NCBI GenBank assembly: GCA_903911085.1
Contig: CAIWCC010000111.1
Span: forward strand, 1 to 64,000
DNA length: 64,000 bases
Origin: an uncultured Bacteroidales bacterium
Lineage (GTDB): Bacteria > Bacteroidota > Bacteroidia > Bacteroidales > Paludibacteraceae
Reading direction: 5' to 3'
The position numbers and the translations under genes were made by a program. This document shows, piece by piece, positions 7,601-17,205 of this stretch (positions within the stretch are counted from its first letter, which is position 1; every line of letters begins with the position of its first letter). Below the pieces are notes generated by a model. That model had not been told where the DNA came from. It saw nothing but the letters and a program-made list of their open reading frames with translations, and did no database searches.

Positions 7601-8632
7601 AAAAACGACATAGCAGGTATAGATGAGTTGATAGCTGGCTATTTTGCGCAGGAACTTAACAAAGAAGAATTGGCTGAATTGCAACAATGGCTAAAATCCA
7701 CTAATGACAATAAAACATATTTTTTGCAAGCGCAGGAAGTTTGGTTTTCGGCCATAAGTGCTAATCATGCTATTCGATTTAATGCAGAAAAAGCTTTTCA
7801 ACGTTTCTTGTCTTCTACAATTGCTTTGAATGAAAAAGCCACTAACGACACACCAACAGTTAATAGCAGACGTTTTTTTGAGTTGAATTTTATAAAAGTG
7901 GCGGCAGCGGTGGCAGTATTGATGGTTTTTGCAGGAGTTGGATACTGGGTAGGCAGTGGAAGCAATGCTGGCCAATTGGCCGATGTAAAAGTGGAAGCAC
8001 CCTTTGGATCTAAAACAAAAATGTACTTGCCCGATGGCACATTGGTTTGGCTCAATGCAGGTTCAACGTTAATTTACAGTCAAGAATTTGGAGTTGAGAA
8101 TCGGGAAATTCAATTGATTGGTGAAGGCTATTTTGAGGTAACAAAAAATAAAGCACTGGCGTTTGATGTAAGAACAAATGAAATGACTGTACACGTGTTG
8201 GGAACGAAGTTTAACTTTCGAAATTACAGCGATGAGGACGAAGCAAGTGTAACACTTATTGAAGGAAAAGTACAATTAAATGATAATTGCAAGAATGATG
8301 GTGGCTATATATTAGCTCCAAACCAACAGGCCATATTTGACAAAACTAGTAAAAACATAACTATCAACACAGTTAGAGCCACCTACTCCTCCGATTGGAC
8401 CAAAGGATTAATATCGTTCGACGAAGAAAAGTTAGGTAATATTGCTCGCGAATTGGAACGGTTATACAATGTAAATATATCTATTGCCGACGATTCATTG
8501 CTTAATTATCGTTTTTATGGAAACTTTACACGTACCGAACAAAGTATTGAAGATGTGCTTAATGTACTGGCTTCTACCAACAAGCTGAGCTACCAACAAA
8601 AAGGAAGAGAAATTACGCTTCGATTAAAATAA
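7589..8632 (+). CDS. FecR-family anti-sigma factor
   Basis: A 347-residue inner-membrane anti-sigma factor. Residues 1-95 are the cytoplasmic helical domain that holds the sigma factor (AGYFAQELNKEELAELQQWL). A single membrane helix lies at about 105-127 (IKVAAAVAVLMVFAGVGYWV). The periplasmic FecR domain follows at about 135-250 (PFGSKTKMYLPDGTLVWLNAGS, split here by its conserved Gly/Asp turns, and GEGYFEV). The C-terminal DUF4974 domain is at about 270-347 (FDEEKLGNIARELERLYNV). The latter should contact the STN domain of SusC. Two adjacent ATGs (7589, 7592) make the start ambiguous by one residue. Confidence 0.93.
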   Translation: MMNTKNDIAGIDELIAGYFAQELNKEELAELQQWLKSTNDNKTYFLQAQEVWFSAISANHAIRFNAEKAFQRFLSSTIALNEKATNDTPTVNSRRFFELNFIKVAAAVAVLMVFAGVGYWVGSGSNAGQLADVKVEAPFGSKTKMYLPDGTLVWLNAGSTLIYSQEFGVENREIQLIGEGYFEVTKNKALAFDVRTNEMTVHVLGTKFNFRNYSDEDEASVTLIEGKVQLNDNCKNDGGYILAPNQQAIFDKTSKNITINTVRATYSSDWTKGLISFDEEKLGNIARELERLYNVNISIADDSLLNYRFYGNFTRTEQSIEDVLNVLASTNKLSYQQKGREITLRLK

Positions 8633-8774
8633 CTAAAATATTTTTGTATTTACTTTCTAAAAAAAACAGCATTATTTTTTTTAGATATTTGCTTTACAAC
8701 TAAATAACCATAATTCTATATAGCTCTAAATTAAATCACAAATGAAAAAAGTTAATTCCCCGTAGAACTTCTGT
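8633..8774. other. Gap after fecR
   Basis: AT-rich, no gene. A seven-codon reading frame starting at 8741 (MKKVNSP) begins like a signal peptide and stops at once; it may be the remnant of a lost gene start. Confidence 0.35.
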
Positions 8775-8877
8775 AAGTAGTTAGAATTATTTATTGATAT
8801 ATTTTTTATTTCATAAGACGCTCATTTTCTACGTCTTACAAATTTTTAATTGCTCATTATTAATTATCAATTACTTA
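8775..8877 (+). repeat. Left arm of the susCD-flanking inverted repeat
   Basis: 103 bases matching the reverse complement of 14422-14524 without gaps and with about 14 mismatches (about 86 percent). Shared blocks include GAATTATTTATTGATA, TTTCATAAGAC and CTACGTCTTAC. It ends 178 bases before the susC start. Confidence 0.85.
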
Positions 8878-9055
8878 CTTATATCTGATGTATTTCAAAT
8901 AAAATTGGGTTTTGTGTTCAAAAACTACCAATTATTTTTTTCTGCTTCAGATAATTTCCTTCAGAGATATTCCTTACATTGATTAAAAAAACAATCATTC
9001 AGATATATACAGGAATATAAAAGTTTCAAATTTATTCACAAAAAACCAATTTTTT

Positions 9056-12000
9056 ATGATGAAAACGATGAAGGTCATTTTATTGACCCTGGCTTTCTAT
9101 TGCCTATCTGCAACAGTTTTTGCGCAAAACATTACGCTGAATATTAGTAATGTAACTGTAAAAGAAGCCATACAGACACTAAAAGAAAAAACAGGTTATT
9201 CGTTTATTTATGAAGTAAATGATATAGATACCCAACGGAAAATCTCAGTAAAATCCGCAAACAAACCTATTGACGAGGTTGTAAAACAAATACTTGCCGG
9301 ACAACAAGTAGCGTATGAAATTACTGGCAAAAGCATTGTGTTAACACGCAAAAAAGAAGCCCAAAAAGAAACGGAACAAAAAACAGTAAAAGTAAACGGA
9401 ATTGTTTCCGACACTAATGGTGACCCAATTATTGGTGTAAGTATTTCGGTAAAAGGAACTACCTCGGGTACTATTTCGGATGTGAATGGAAAGTTTACTA
9501 TAGAGGCTGCTGGCAATGCCACATTGAAGCTAACCTATATTGGATATTTGGCCAAAGAAGTAGCAATAAACAACCAAACAGACCTCAAAATATCAATGAG
9601 TGAAGACACGAAAGCGCTTGACGAAGTGGTGGTGGTTGGATATGGAACACAAAAAAAAGGGAATATGACAGGTGCAGTTTCTCAAGTAAAAATGGAACAA
9701 ATACTTGGCGACAGACCTTTGATGAATACCACAAGTGCGTTGCAAGGTGCTGTTCCAGGTCTACAAATTACCCGTAACTCCACGCCGGGACAAAATAGCA
9801 ACTCATTAAACATACGAGGTACATTATCCATTAATGGTGGCTCGCCTTTGGTGTTAATTGATGGTGCACCGGGTGAAATTAGCATGTTAAATCCAGATGA
9901 CATCGAATCCGTTTCGGTACTTAAAGATGCAGCTTCTGCTGCAATTTATGGCGCTCGTGCAGCAAATGGTGTCGTTTTGGTGAATACTAAACGCCCTCAA
10001 TCAGGTGCCAAATTTAAATTGGAATACAACACATATTACGGATTGGAATCATCTATAAACAACCCAAAGCAGGCCTCGTTAACTGAATATCTTCAGGCCT
10101 ATATTGACGCTGGTTTTACTAATACCTATTGGTCAAATTCACAAGATGTAAAAAAGTGGATGGGATATGTAAATGATTACAAAGCAAATCCATCTGCATT
10201 TAATACGATTGGAGATGGGATTTATGTGGATAATGGAACTCCTTATTATTTAAACGAGAAAGATTTGTTTAAGAACTTTCTTACTACGGGTTTAACAAAA
10301 ACTCACAATGTAGCTGCATCAGGTGGTACTGAGACACTTCGATACAGAATCTCGGCGGGATATAATGATGAGGATGGCCCTATGATTACAAATAAGGATT
10401 TCTATAAACGCTTAAATGCTGGAGCGCTTATTTCTGCCGATGTCAACAAATGGTTTACACAGGAAATTAATATCCGATATGCCCAAAGTACAAAAAACAT
10501 GTATGTAGATGAGGTGGGAAGCCTATATGCACTGAATCTTATTTCGTATTATCCGGAGGGAGATATGCCTGCATCACTGAGCATGAACCATGAAGACACG
10601 CCGCTGGTTACCCCGCGGAATATTATTCAAAATTCAAACGCTGCCACAACGACCACAGATAATCCCCATGTGATGATTAAATCTATATTTAAGCCTTTTA
10701 AAGATTTAATTATCAATGCAGAATATACTTTTGATAAGAATAGCAGTAATTATAATTATTATTCAGGTAAATTCGTTTTCACCTCTATACAATTGGGGGA
10801 ACAGACCAAACCAACAAAAGATTATTTAGTTAAGCAAAGGTATTTTACCAATCAAGATGCGCTCAATATTTATGCTAATTACAGCAAAACTATTGGAGAT
10901 CATCATTTCTCGGCAATGGGTGGATTCAATCAAGAATCCTACTATTACGAAAATGTAAATAACAGAGCTGAAACACAGGCAGTTCCATCTGTTCCGTCGT
11001 TTGGTGGAGCAACAGGGGTAGTAACCAATACCGATAATTATTCGGAATACTCAAGTAGAAGCGGTTTTTACAGACTGAACTATAATTATAAAAATAAATA
11101 TTTGTTCGAAACCAACGGACGTTACGATGGTTCATCTAAATTCCCTACAGATTCTCGTTTTGGGTTTTTCCCGTCAGTATCAGCAGGATGGCAAATGGGC
11201 AAAGAGGGCTTTATGGAATTTGCCAACAATTGGCTTCACGAATTTAAGTTACGTGGCTCTTATGGTTCTATTGGTAATCAGGCCATTAACCCATATCAAT
11301 ACTCTCCTGATATGTCGCTTGGAAAATCAAATATATGGGCAGACAATATGCAACTGGTTACATACATTGGAACTCCTTCACTGGTAAGTAGCAATTTTAC
11401 TTGGGAAACAGTAACGACACTCGATTTTGGAGTAGATTTTTCGTTATTCAAAAATAAGCTGATTGGTACATTTGACTGGTATCAACGTGATACCAAAGAT
11501 ATGTTGACAGCTGGTACTATTCAGCTTCCTGCCACTGTAGGAGCATCGGCCCCCACTCAAAACTCAGCCAGTTTGCAAACCAAAGGTTGGGAACTTAGTG
11601 TCAATTGGTCGGACAAAATCGGGAAACTTGGCTATCGTTTCGGATTCAATTTGTACGATAGAACATCCAAAATTACTAAATACGATAATAATGAATCGGG
11701 GCTTATCAGCAATTATTATGTAGGCCAAAACCTTGGTGAAATTTGGGGTTATTTAAATGATGGATATTATACGGTTGACGATTTTTCGGATACTAAATTA
11801 TGGAAATTAAAAGATGGAGTGGCGGCTATAGAAGGTTACAATGTGAAACCCGGCGATGTGAAATTTAAAAATTTGAATGATGATGCGGGTAGTACGAACC
11901 TGATTGATGGAGCAACTTCGACACTAACTGATGCGGGCGATCGTAAAATTATTGGAAACACTACTGCGCGATTTCAATTTGGTTCAAATTTTGGACTAAA

Positions 12001-12496
12001 TTATGCAGGATTCGACCTTAACGTGATGCTTCAGGGAGTTGGCAAACGCGACTATTGGCTTAGTGACTATTCTATCTTTCCGTTTGGAGGCATGGCAGCT
12101 GCGGGAGCTGTTTTTCAACCGGTATTTTATAATCAAACCGATTATTGGAAGCCAATAAGTACCGATGTAACGAGCCCAGACTATATGGTAGCCCAAAATC
12201 CGAATGCGAAATTATTCAGAATTTATAACCAAATGGAAAACGTTGGTTCAAATACTCGAGCATCAGACAAATACATTCAAAATGCTGCTTATCTACGTGT
12301 TAAGAATGTAACGCTTTCTTATACCCTTCGGCAGAGCTGGATAAAAGCTTTACATTTGCAACAGTTTAAGGTGTATGCAAGTGTTGAGAATCTTGCTACA
12401 TTCTGTTCACTTCCAGATGGTTTTGATCCAGAAAGTTTGAGTTGGAACTATCCATTTTATCGTACTGTGTCTTTTGGCGCCAGTTTTACTTTCTAA
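9056..12496 (+). CDS. susC: SusC/RagA TonB-dependent transporter with STN domain
   Basis: A 1146-residue outer-membrane transporter. After a signal peptide (ends FAQ) comes an STN domain at about 25-95 (NISNVTVKEAIQTLKEKTGY), then a carboxypeptidase-regulatory-like beta domain at about 110-185 (GDPIIGVSISVKGT), then the plug with the family motif VVVVGYGTQKKGNMTGAVS, LNIRGTLSINGGSPLVLIDG and SVSVLKDAASAAIYGARAA, followed by a 22-strand barrel ending in VSFGASFTF with terminal Phe. The STN domain shows that it takes part in sigma/FecR signalling as well as in glycan import. It is followed by susD after 21 bases. The product should move oligosaccharides across the outer membrane using TonB energy. 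Confidence 0.96.
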   Translation: MMKTMKVILLTLAFYCLSATVFAQNITLNISNVTVKEAIQTLKEKTGYSFIYEVNDIDTQRKISVKSANKPIDEVVKQILAGQQVAYEITGKSIVLTRKKEAQKETEQKTVKVNGIVSDTNGDPIIGVSISVKGTTSGTISDVNGKFTIEAAGNATLKLTYIGYLAKEVAINNQTDLKISMSEDTKALDEVVVVGYGTQKKGNMTGAVSQVKMEQILGDRPLMNTTSALQGAVPGLQITRNSTPGQNSNSLNIRGTLSINGGSPLVLIDGAPGEISMLNPDDIESVSVLKDAASAAIYGARAANGVVLVNTKRPQSGAKFKLEYNTYYGLESSINNPKQASLTEYLQAYIDAGFTNTYWSNSQDVKKWMGYVNDYKANPSAFNTIGDGIYVDNGTPYYLNEKDLFKNFLTTGLTKTHNVAASGGTETLRYRISAGYNDEDGPMITNKDFYKRLNAGALISADVNKWFTQEINIRYAQSTKNMYVDEVGSLYALNLISYYPEGDMPASLSMNHEDTPLVTPRNIIQNSNAATTTTDNPHVMIKSIFKPFKDLIINAEYTFDKNSSNYNYYSGKFVFTSIQLGEQTKPTKDYLVKQRYFTNQDALNIYANYSKTIGDHHFSAMGGFNQESYYYENVNNRAETQAVPSVPSFGGATGVVTNTDNYSEYSSRSGFYRLNYNYKNKYLFETNGRYDGSSKFPTDSRFGFFPSVSAGWQMGKEGFMEFANNWLHEFKLRGSYGSIGNQAINPYQYSPDMSLGKSNIWADNMQLVTYIGTPSLVSSNFTWETVTTLDFGVDFSLFKNKLIGTFDWYQRDTKDMLTAGTIQLPATVGASAPTQNSASLQTKGWELSVNWSDKIGKLGYRFGFNLYDRTSKITKYDNNESGLISNYYVGQNLGEIWGYLNDGYYTVDDFSDTKLWKLKDGVAAIEGYNVKPGDVKFKNLNDDAGSTNLIDGATSTLTDAGDRKIIGNTTARFQFGSNFGLNYAGFDLNVMLQGVGKRDYWLSDYSIFPFGGMAAAGAVFQPVFYNQTDYWKPISTDVTSPDYMVAQNPNAKLFRIYNQMENVGSNTRASDKYIQNAAYLRVKNVTLSYTLRQSWIKALHLQQFKVYASVENLATFCSLPDGFDPESLSWNYPFYRTVSFGASFTF

Positions 12497-12517
12497 TCTT
12501 ATAAACAAAATACAGAT

Positions 12518-14416
12518 ATGAAAAAAAATATAATTTTATCAATGTGCTTATCACTCATGCTAATTGCATGTAATGATAGTTTTCTTGAAAAATATCCGCT
12601 TACTTCATTAACAGAGCAAAATGCTTTCGAATCGTATGATAATTTCAAGGCATTTGTGTATCCACTTTATGATGTGTTTACAAACACAAATATTCTCACA
12701 AATTACAATGGGTGGTATGCCTCACAATCCAATTATCGTGGCGATTATTATGCTGGATACATGACAGATAAAGGCACTTCGGCTATGAATCCTTATGCTT
12801 GGCAAATTGTTCCGGAATCTACCACTGGCAATGGTTGGGATTTTACACGAATAAGGCGAGTAAATATTATGCTTTCGCACATTGATGCGTGTGAAACGAT
12901 GAATGATGCCGAAAAAAATCACTGGAAAGCTGTTGGATATTTCTTTCATGCATATTGGTACTCGGTACTCATCAATCGTTTTGGGGATGTGCCATGGATT
13001 GAGACTGTTTTTAATGAGACCTCGGCAGATGCGTACGGTGCTAGAAATAGTAGAACAGAAGTTGCTGATAAGGTTTTAGAGCGTTTAAAATGGGCTGAAG
13101 AAAATATTGGAAATTTTGTATCTCGCGATGGCAATAATCCCATTATTGTAAATGTAATTCGGGCAGCAATTTCTCGCTTTACACTTCGGGAAGGAACTTG
13201 GCGTAAGTATCACGGAATGATCGATTACGATAAGTATTTTGTGGAATGCGCCCGCGTATCTCAACTCCTTATGACTGCTTACCCAACGCTTTATACCGGT
13301 GTTGACGGACAACCAGCAGCTGGTTATGGCGAAATGTGGACAACTGAGGATTTATCAAAAGTGCCCGGCGTAATTTTCTACAAACAGTACTTTAACGACG
13401 TAAACTACTACAATAATGCATGTTACGTGGAGCATACTTCGTCTGGTGTAATGGAGCTTCCACAGCACATTGTAGATATGTATTTGTGCAAGGATGGTAA
13501 AACCATTGCTAACTCGTCGCTTTATGCGGGCGATAAAGACATGTTTGCCACTTTTCGCAACAGAGATCCGCGGCTTTATCACACCGTTATTCCACCTTAC
13601 AATGTAAAAGAAAAAAAAGGGGATTACACAACATGGTCGTATACAGGAATAGCTGCCGACAGAGAATACATTGATATTATGGGAGTTAATGCAAGTTGCT
13701 CCAATCCTGGCATTGGCATGAAACGCCTTCCTGCTCAAAACTGGAGTGCTTCGTTGGTTCCAATTATGCCTAATTATTCTGCAGGAAGTAAATTGAGTTT
13801 AACAAAAGCATTTGTAGCTTCCCGCTCTGGATATTACGTTTGGAAAAATTGGAGTCAGTGGGAAACAAATTCCAATGCAGGTGCACTCAATACAGCCGAC
13901 AAACCAATTTTTAAAATTGAAGAGGTGTTGTTGAATTATGCCGAATGTATGTTCGAACAAGGTTTATTTACACAAACGGTAGCCGCTGCCACTATTAACA
14001 AGCTCCGCAAACGTGCCAGCGTGGCCGATATGATTGTGAGTGATATTAATGCAAGTTTTGATCCAAAGCGTGACCAAACTGTTGACCCTGTTTTATGGGA
14101 AATTCGTAGGGAGCGAATGATTGAGTTAATGGGCGAAGGTTTTGGATTTGATGATGTGCGTAGATGGAAAAAAGCCGATTGGTTTATTAACAAGCAGCCT
14201 TTTGGGCAATGGACAACAAGAACTGTATTTAGCAACCCATTTTTAGACGCTACAACCAAACTGTCGAGCACCACGATGACCGAAGGATATATTTTCCTTT
14301 ACAACGACCCGACAGTAAGTGGCAAAGGATGGCTTGATAAATACTATTTATACCAGATACCAACCAACGAAATTGCATTAAATCCTAAATTGATTCAGAA
14401 TCCAGGTTGGAATTAA
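12518..14416 (+). CDS. susD: SusD/RagB surface glycan-binding lipoprotein
   Basis: A 632-residue lipoprotein with a lipobox LIAC whose Cys is residue 18, followed by NDSFLEKYPLTS, a standard SusD N-terminus. The RagB/SusD core shows the TPR-like helices (NHWKAVGYFFHAYWYSVLINRFGDVPWI) and the C-terminal SusD domain (FKIEEVLLNYAECMFEQG, ending WEIRRERMIELMGEGFGFDD and the final PNPGW-like QNPGWN). It forms the lid on SusC and binds the substrate at the cell surface. The right arm of the flanking inverted repeat starts 5 bases after its stop. Confidence 0.95.
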   Translation: MKKNIILSMCLSLMLIACNDSFLEKYPLTSLTEQNAFESYDNFKAFVYPLYDVFTNTNILTNYNGWYASQSNYRGDYYAGYMTDKGTSAMNPYAWQIVPESTTGNGWDFTRIRRVNIMLSHIDACETMNDAEKNHWKAVGYFFHAYWYSVLINRFGDVPWIETVFNETSADAYGARNSRTEVADKVLERLKWAEENIGNFVSRDGNNPIIVNVIRAAISRFTLREGTWRKYHGMIDYDKYFVECARVSQLLMTAYPTLYTGVDGQPAAGYGEMWTTEDLSKVPGVIFYKQYFNDVNYYNNACYVEHTSSGVMELPQHIVDMYLCKDGKTIANSSLYAGDKDMFATFRNRDPRLYHTVIPPYNVKEKKGDYTTWSYTGIAADREYIDIMGVNASCSNPGIGMKRLPAQNWSASLVPIMPNYSAGSKLSLTKAFVASRSGYYVWKNWSQWETNSNAGALNTADKPIFKIEEVLLNYAECMFEQGLFTQTVAAATINKLRKRASVADMIVSDINASFDPKRDQTVDPVLWEIRRERMIELMGEGFGFDDVRRWKKADWFINKQPFGQWTTRTVFSNPFLDATTKLSSTTMTEGYIFLYNDPTVSGKGWLDKYYLYQIPTNEIALNPKLIQNPGWN

Positions 14417-14421
14417 AGATA

Positions 14422-14524
14422 TAAGCAATTAATAATGAATAACGAACAATTAATAATTAGTAAGACGTAGTAAATGAATGTCTTATGAAACAACAAATCT
14501 ATCAATAAATAATTCCAACTACTT
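14422..14524 (-). repeat. Right arm of the susCD-flanking inverted repeat
   Basis: Reverse-complement partner of 8775-8877, same length, about 86 percent identical, no gaps. It begins 5 bases after the susD stop and abuts the small mobile-like element at 14531. Confidence 0.85.
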
Positions 14525-14530
14525 AATAAA

Positions 14531-14759
14531 CTGGTTATCTGCTTAGAGTAAGTAGAACGTAGGTTTACATTGCAATTAAATTAAATTTGTTTTTATCTCT
14601 TGATTGTCTGACCCCCAACCCCCGAAGGGGGCTTAAGACGCAGTATTATAAATTTATATCAACTTGTCCGCGATAGCTATCGGGATTAGCCCCCAGTAGG
14701 GGGTTGGGGGTCGAAAATGCAAAATGAAAATAAACACTTGCTCTAAGCAGATAACCTAT
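14531..14759. mobile_element. MITE-like element, about 229 bp
   Basis: 20-base terminal inverted repeats (GGTTATCTGCTTAGAGTAAG at 14533 and its complement at 14737-14756, one mismatch) enclose a second inverted pair, GACCCCCAACCCCC at 14610 and its complement ending at 14713, and a GCGATAGCTATCGG palindrome. The element is bordered by the direct repeat CTTAATAAA at 14522-14530 and 14760-14768, which looks like a 9-bp target duplication. It has no coding capacity, so movement would need a transposase supplied elsewhere. This is an inference from structure. Confidence 0.55.
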
Positions 14760-14800
14760 CTTAATAAAAGACCTTAGAACAAAATTTTTAATCTTTTAGT

Positions 14801-14830
14801 GAGGATGTTTCTATTAATAGAGACATCCTC
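14801..14830 (+). terminator. Hairpin, likely end of the susCD transcript
   Basis: GAGGATGTTTCTAT and ATAGAGACATCCTC form a stem of 13 pairs with one mismatch. A T-rich stretch precedes it; there is no strong T-run after it, so termination is probable rather than certain. Confidence 0.5.
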
Positions 14831-14858
14831 ATGCTAGTATAAATTCTATGTTGTTCAG

Positions 14859-14884
14859 TTGCAATAAAAAAACTATTATCTTTG
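14859..14884 (+). promoter_or_regulatory. Promoter of the GH97 gene
   Basis: TTG at 14859-14861 and TATCTTTG at 14877-14884 match the Bacteroidota -33 and -7 elements (spacing slightly short). The leader to the start codon is about 115 bases. Confidence 0.55.
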
Positions 14885-15005
14885 CTTTTTAAATGGTAAT
14901 ATCAAATAGCGCACGGGGTTAATAAGATAAGTGTCTCGGACGAATTATCATTCGATATTGTGGAATAAACATTTATACTATAAAATCAAAATCATATAAA
15001 ATATC

Positions 15006-16934
15006 ATGAAGTACAGCAAATTATCCTTTCTTTTTTTCTGCCTTTTTTTCTGTAGTTATCAGTTTGCGGCTAAGCCAATTGAAAAATTAAGCTCTCCAGA
15101 TGGTAAGTTAACTGCAAATTTTCAATTAAAAGACGATGGCACAATTACTTACAGTTTAAAAATCAATAAAAACGAAGTAATTAAGTCATCCAAATTAGGT
15201 TACAATATAGGAGTAGCCGAAACAATTCCTTCGAAAGAATGGACCATCAAAGCAGGCAGTAAACGCTCAAATAAATCAGTGTGGGAGCCCGTTTGGGGAA
15301 AAAGAGCTATTGTAAAAGATTGCTACAACGAAATTGTATTTGAAATGAAAAGTGGGGGCAACAATTCAATTCAGCAATTGATGTTAGAAGCCCGTGCATA
15401 CAATGATGGTATTGCTTTTCGGTATCGAATTCCTGCAACAGTAAAAGGCACATTAACCCCAACATCAGAATTAACCGAATACAATTTTGCAGCCGATTAT
15501 ACTGCTTGGTTTTACAATTTTGAGAATCATAATATTGGCCCCGAAAAATTGTCAGTCACAAATGGCAAACGAAACCCAGTTATGACTATCAAAGCTGCTG
15601 AGGATACATATATGGCTTTGCATGAAGCCGATTTGGCTTATGGCGAACCATTAGTACTTCAATCGGTTGGCGGAAGTACCACCTTCACAGTGGCGTCAAA
15701 ACCGGGCAAAATGGAGGCGGGTTACCAATCGGCTTGGCGTGTAATTCTTTGTGGAAATTCTCCCGGCGCATTGGTCGACTCTCACCTTATTGAACTTTTG
15801 AATCCCACACCTACAGCAGATTATTCGTGGGTAAAACCTGGAGTTGCGGTTTGGGATTGGAGAATTGATGGCGCTCAAATAGAAGGATTTACCTACGGCA
15901 TGAACTATGAATCGTGGGTAAGGATGATAGATTTTGCATCCGAAAATAATATTGCACACCTTGTATTGGATGCAAATTGGTATGGCCCCGAACACCAATC
16001 GGAATCAAATCCGTTGGATGATATAAAAAGTCAGGCTGTAATCAAGATAATTCAATATGGTAAGCAAAAAGGTGTTGGTGTTTGGTTGTATCTCAACGAT
16101 GTTGGTGGGCGTAAATACCCTATCGAGAAAACATTAAAGCAATACAGCGATTGGGGTGCGTCAGGTATAAAATATGGTTTTATGAGAGGCAGTCAGGTTG
16201 AGAAAAATGCTTGGACACGCAAAATCACTGCTCTGTGTGCACATAATCATTTGTTGTGCAATTATCACGACGGGCCAGTGCATCCTTATGGTCAAATGCG
16301 CACCTTTCCAAATGCTGTTACCCGTGAGTATTGTCAGGCTCAGCTTGATGCGCATCGCGTATTTATGCCCTCTACTTTTGTTACATCAGTTTTTGTAAAT
16401 ATGGTGGCAGGCCCAATCGATATGAACAATGGAATGTTCGATCTTCGTCAGGGCAAAACAACCCGTGTGGATGAAAATAAACCTGTTCCCTCTACCTTGG
16501 TTTCGGAGGCTGCCCGCACGCTAATAGTATTCTCGGGTGCCACCATTATACCCGATATTCCTGAATTCTATAAGACATATCCCGATTTATTGCAGTTTAT
16601 TTCGTCACAGAAGATGCCTTGGCGCGAGAGTAAAACACTTGCAGGCGAAATTGGGAAATATATTGTCATGGCACGTCAGGCGTCAGATAATACCTGGCTT
16701 GTTGGGGTTGCTACTAATGAAGATGCGCGAGAACTTGACATACCCATGAATTTCCTAAATTCAGGAAAATTTGAAGTAACCATTATTCAAGATGGCGATA
16801 ACGCACATTATCTTACTAATCGGGAGGTGTTGAAAGTTGATAAAAAAATGCTCCAATCAAAGGATAAAGTACATGTAAAACTTGCTCCGGGTGGAGGTGC
16901 TTGTCTAATTATCAAAGCAATCAAATCTAATTGA
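15006..16934 (+). CDS. GH97 glycoside hydrolase
   Basis: A 642-residue secreted or periplasmic enzyme of family GH97 (alpha-glucosidase/alpha-galactosidase type, as SusB). The signal peptide ends near QFAAKP. The N-terminal beta-sandwich shows LSSPDGKLTANFQL and the DGIAFRYRIP turn. The TIM barrel begins near VWDWRIDG and contains LVLDANWYGP, GVGVWLYLNDVGG, and the C-terminal FVNMVAGPIDMNNGMFDL. The strand that carries the Asp nucleophile in retaining members (usually KxDF) reads GIKYGFM at 387-393, with Gly391 in place of the acid, so it is either of the inverting type or has altered chemistry. It has its own promoter after susCD. Substrate uncertain: alpha-linked hexose side chains. Confidence 0.88.
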   Translation: MKYSKLSFLFFCLFFCSYQFAAKPIEKLSSPDGKLTANFQLKDDGTITYSLKINKNEVIKSSKLGYNIGVAETIPSKEWTIKAGSKRSNKSVWEPVWGKRAIVKDCYNEIVFEMKSGGNNSIQQLMLEARAYNDGIAFRYRIPATVKGTLTPTSELTEYNFAADYTAWFYNFENHNIGPEKLSVTNGKRNPVMTIKAAEDTYMALHEADLAYGEPLVLQSVGGSTTFTVASKPGKMEAGYQSAWRVILCGNSPGALVDSHLIELLNPTPTADYSWVKPGVAVWDWRIDGAQIEGFTYGMNYESWVRMIDFASENNIAHLVLDANWYGPEHQSESNPLDDIKSQAVIKIIQYGKQKGVGVWLYLNDVGGRKYPIEKTLKQYSDWGASGIKYGFMRGSQVEKNAWTRKITALCAHNHLLCNYHDGPVHPYGQMRTFPNAVTREYCQAQLDAHRVFMPSTFVTSVFVNMVAGPIDMNNGMFDLRQGKTTRVDENKPVPSTLVSEAARTLIVFSGATIIPDIPEFYKTYPDLLQFISSQKMPWRESKTLAGEIGKYIVMARQASDNTWLVGVATNEDARELDIPMNFLNSGKFEVTIIQDGDNAHYLTNREVLKVDKKMLQSKDKVHVKLAPGGGACLIIKAIKSN

Positions 16935-17047
16935 AATCAAATATTTTTAAAGAAATGCATGTCATTCATAGTTGATTAAGATGTTGTTTTTCAACAGTCA
17001 ATTCATTGCAAATAGGAAGATTGAATAAATACCATTTTCTTAATATC

Positions 17048-17093
17048 AAAAAAAGAATGTCTGAAATTTTAAAGTTTCAGACATTCTTTTTTT
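17048..17093. terminator. Bidirectional terminator between convergent genes
   Basis: A 19-base stem (AAAAAAAGAATGTCTGAAA and its complement) with an 8-base loop, A-run on the left and T-run on the right, between the GH97 gene (+) and the LRR gene (-). Confidence 0.9.
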
Positions 17094-17134
17094 GTTTTGA
17101 CTCGTACGTCTTAAGTAAAATGAAAATCAATTGC

Positions 17135-17174
17135 CTTCAGCCAAAAATAAAATACACAATTTTTGGCTAAAGCC
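17135..17174. repeat. Dispersed palindromic repeat, copy 1
   Basis: Arms CTTCAGCCAAAAA and TTTTTGGCTAAAG. Its reverse complement is about 85 percent identical to 39138-39180. Probably a REP-like intergenic element. Confidence 0.6.
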
Positions 17175-17205
17175 TACTTATAACAAGTATTAATTCACGT
17201 TGTAA

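Noticed and set aside
8794-8982. 62-codon frame on the plus strand
   Set aside because: Covers the left arm of the susCD repeat; low-complexity AT-rich translation without features.
8775-14524. Active invertible segment with recombinase
   Set aside because: No tyrosine or serine recombinase gene is in the window, and the arms are only about 86 percent identical, so active inversion is not supported.
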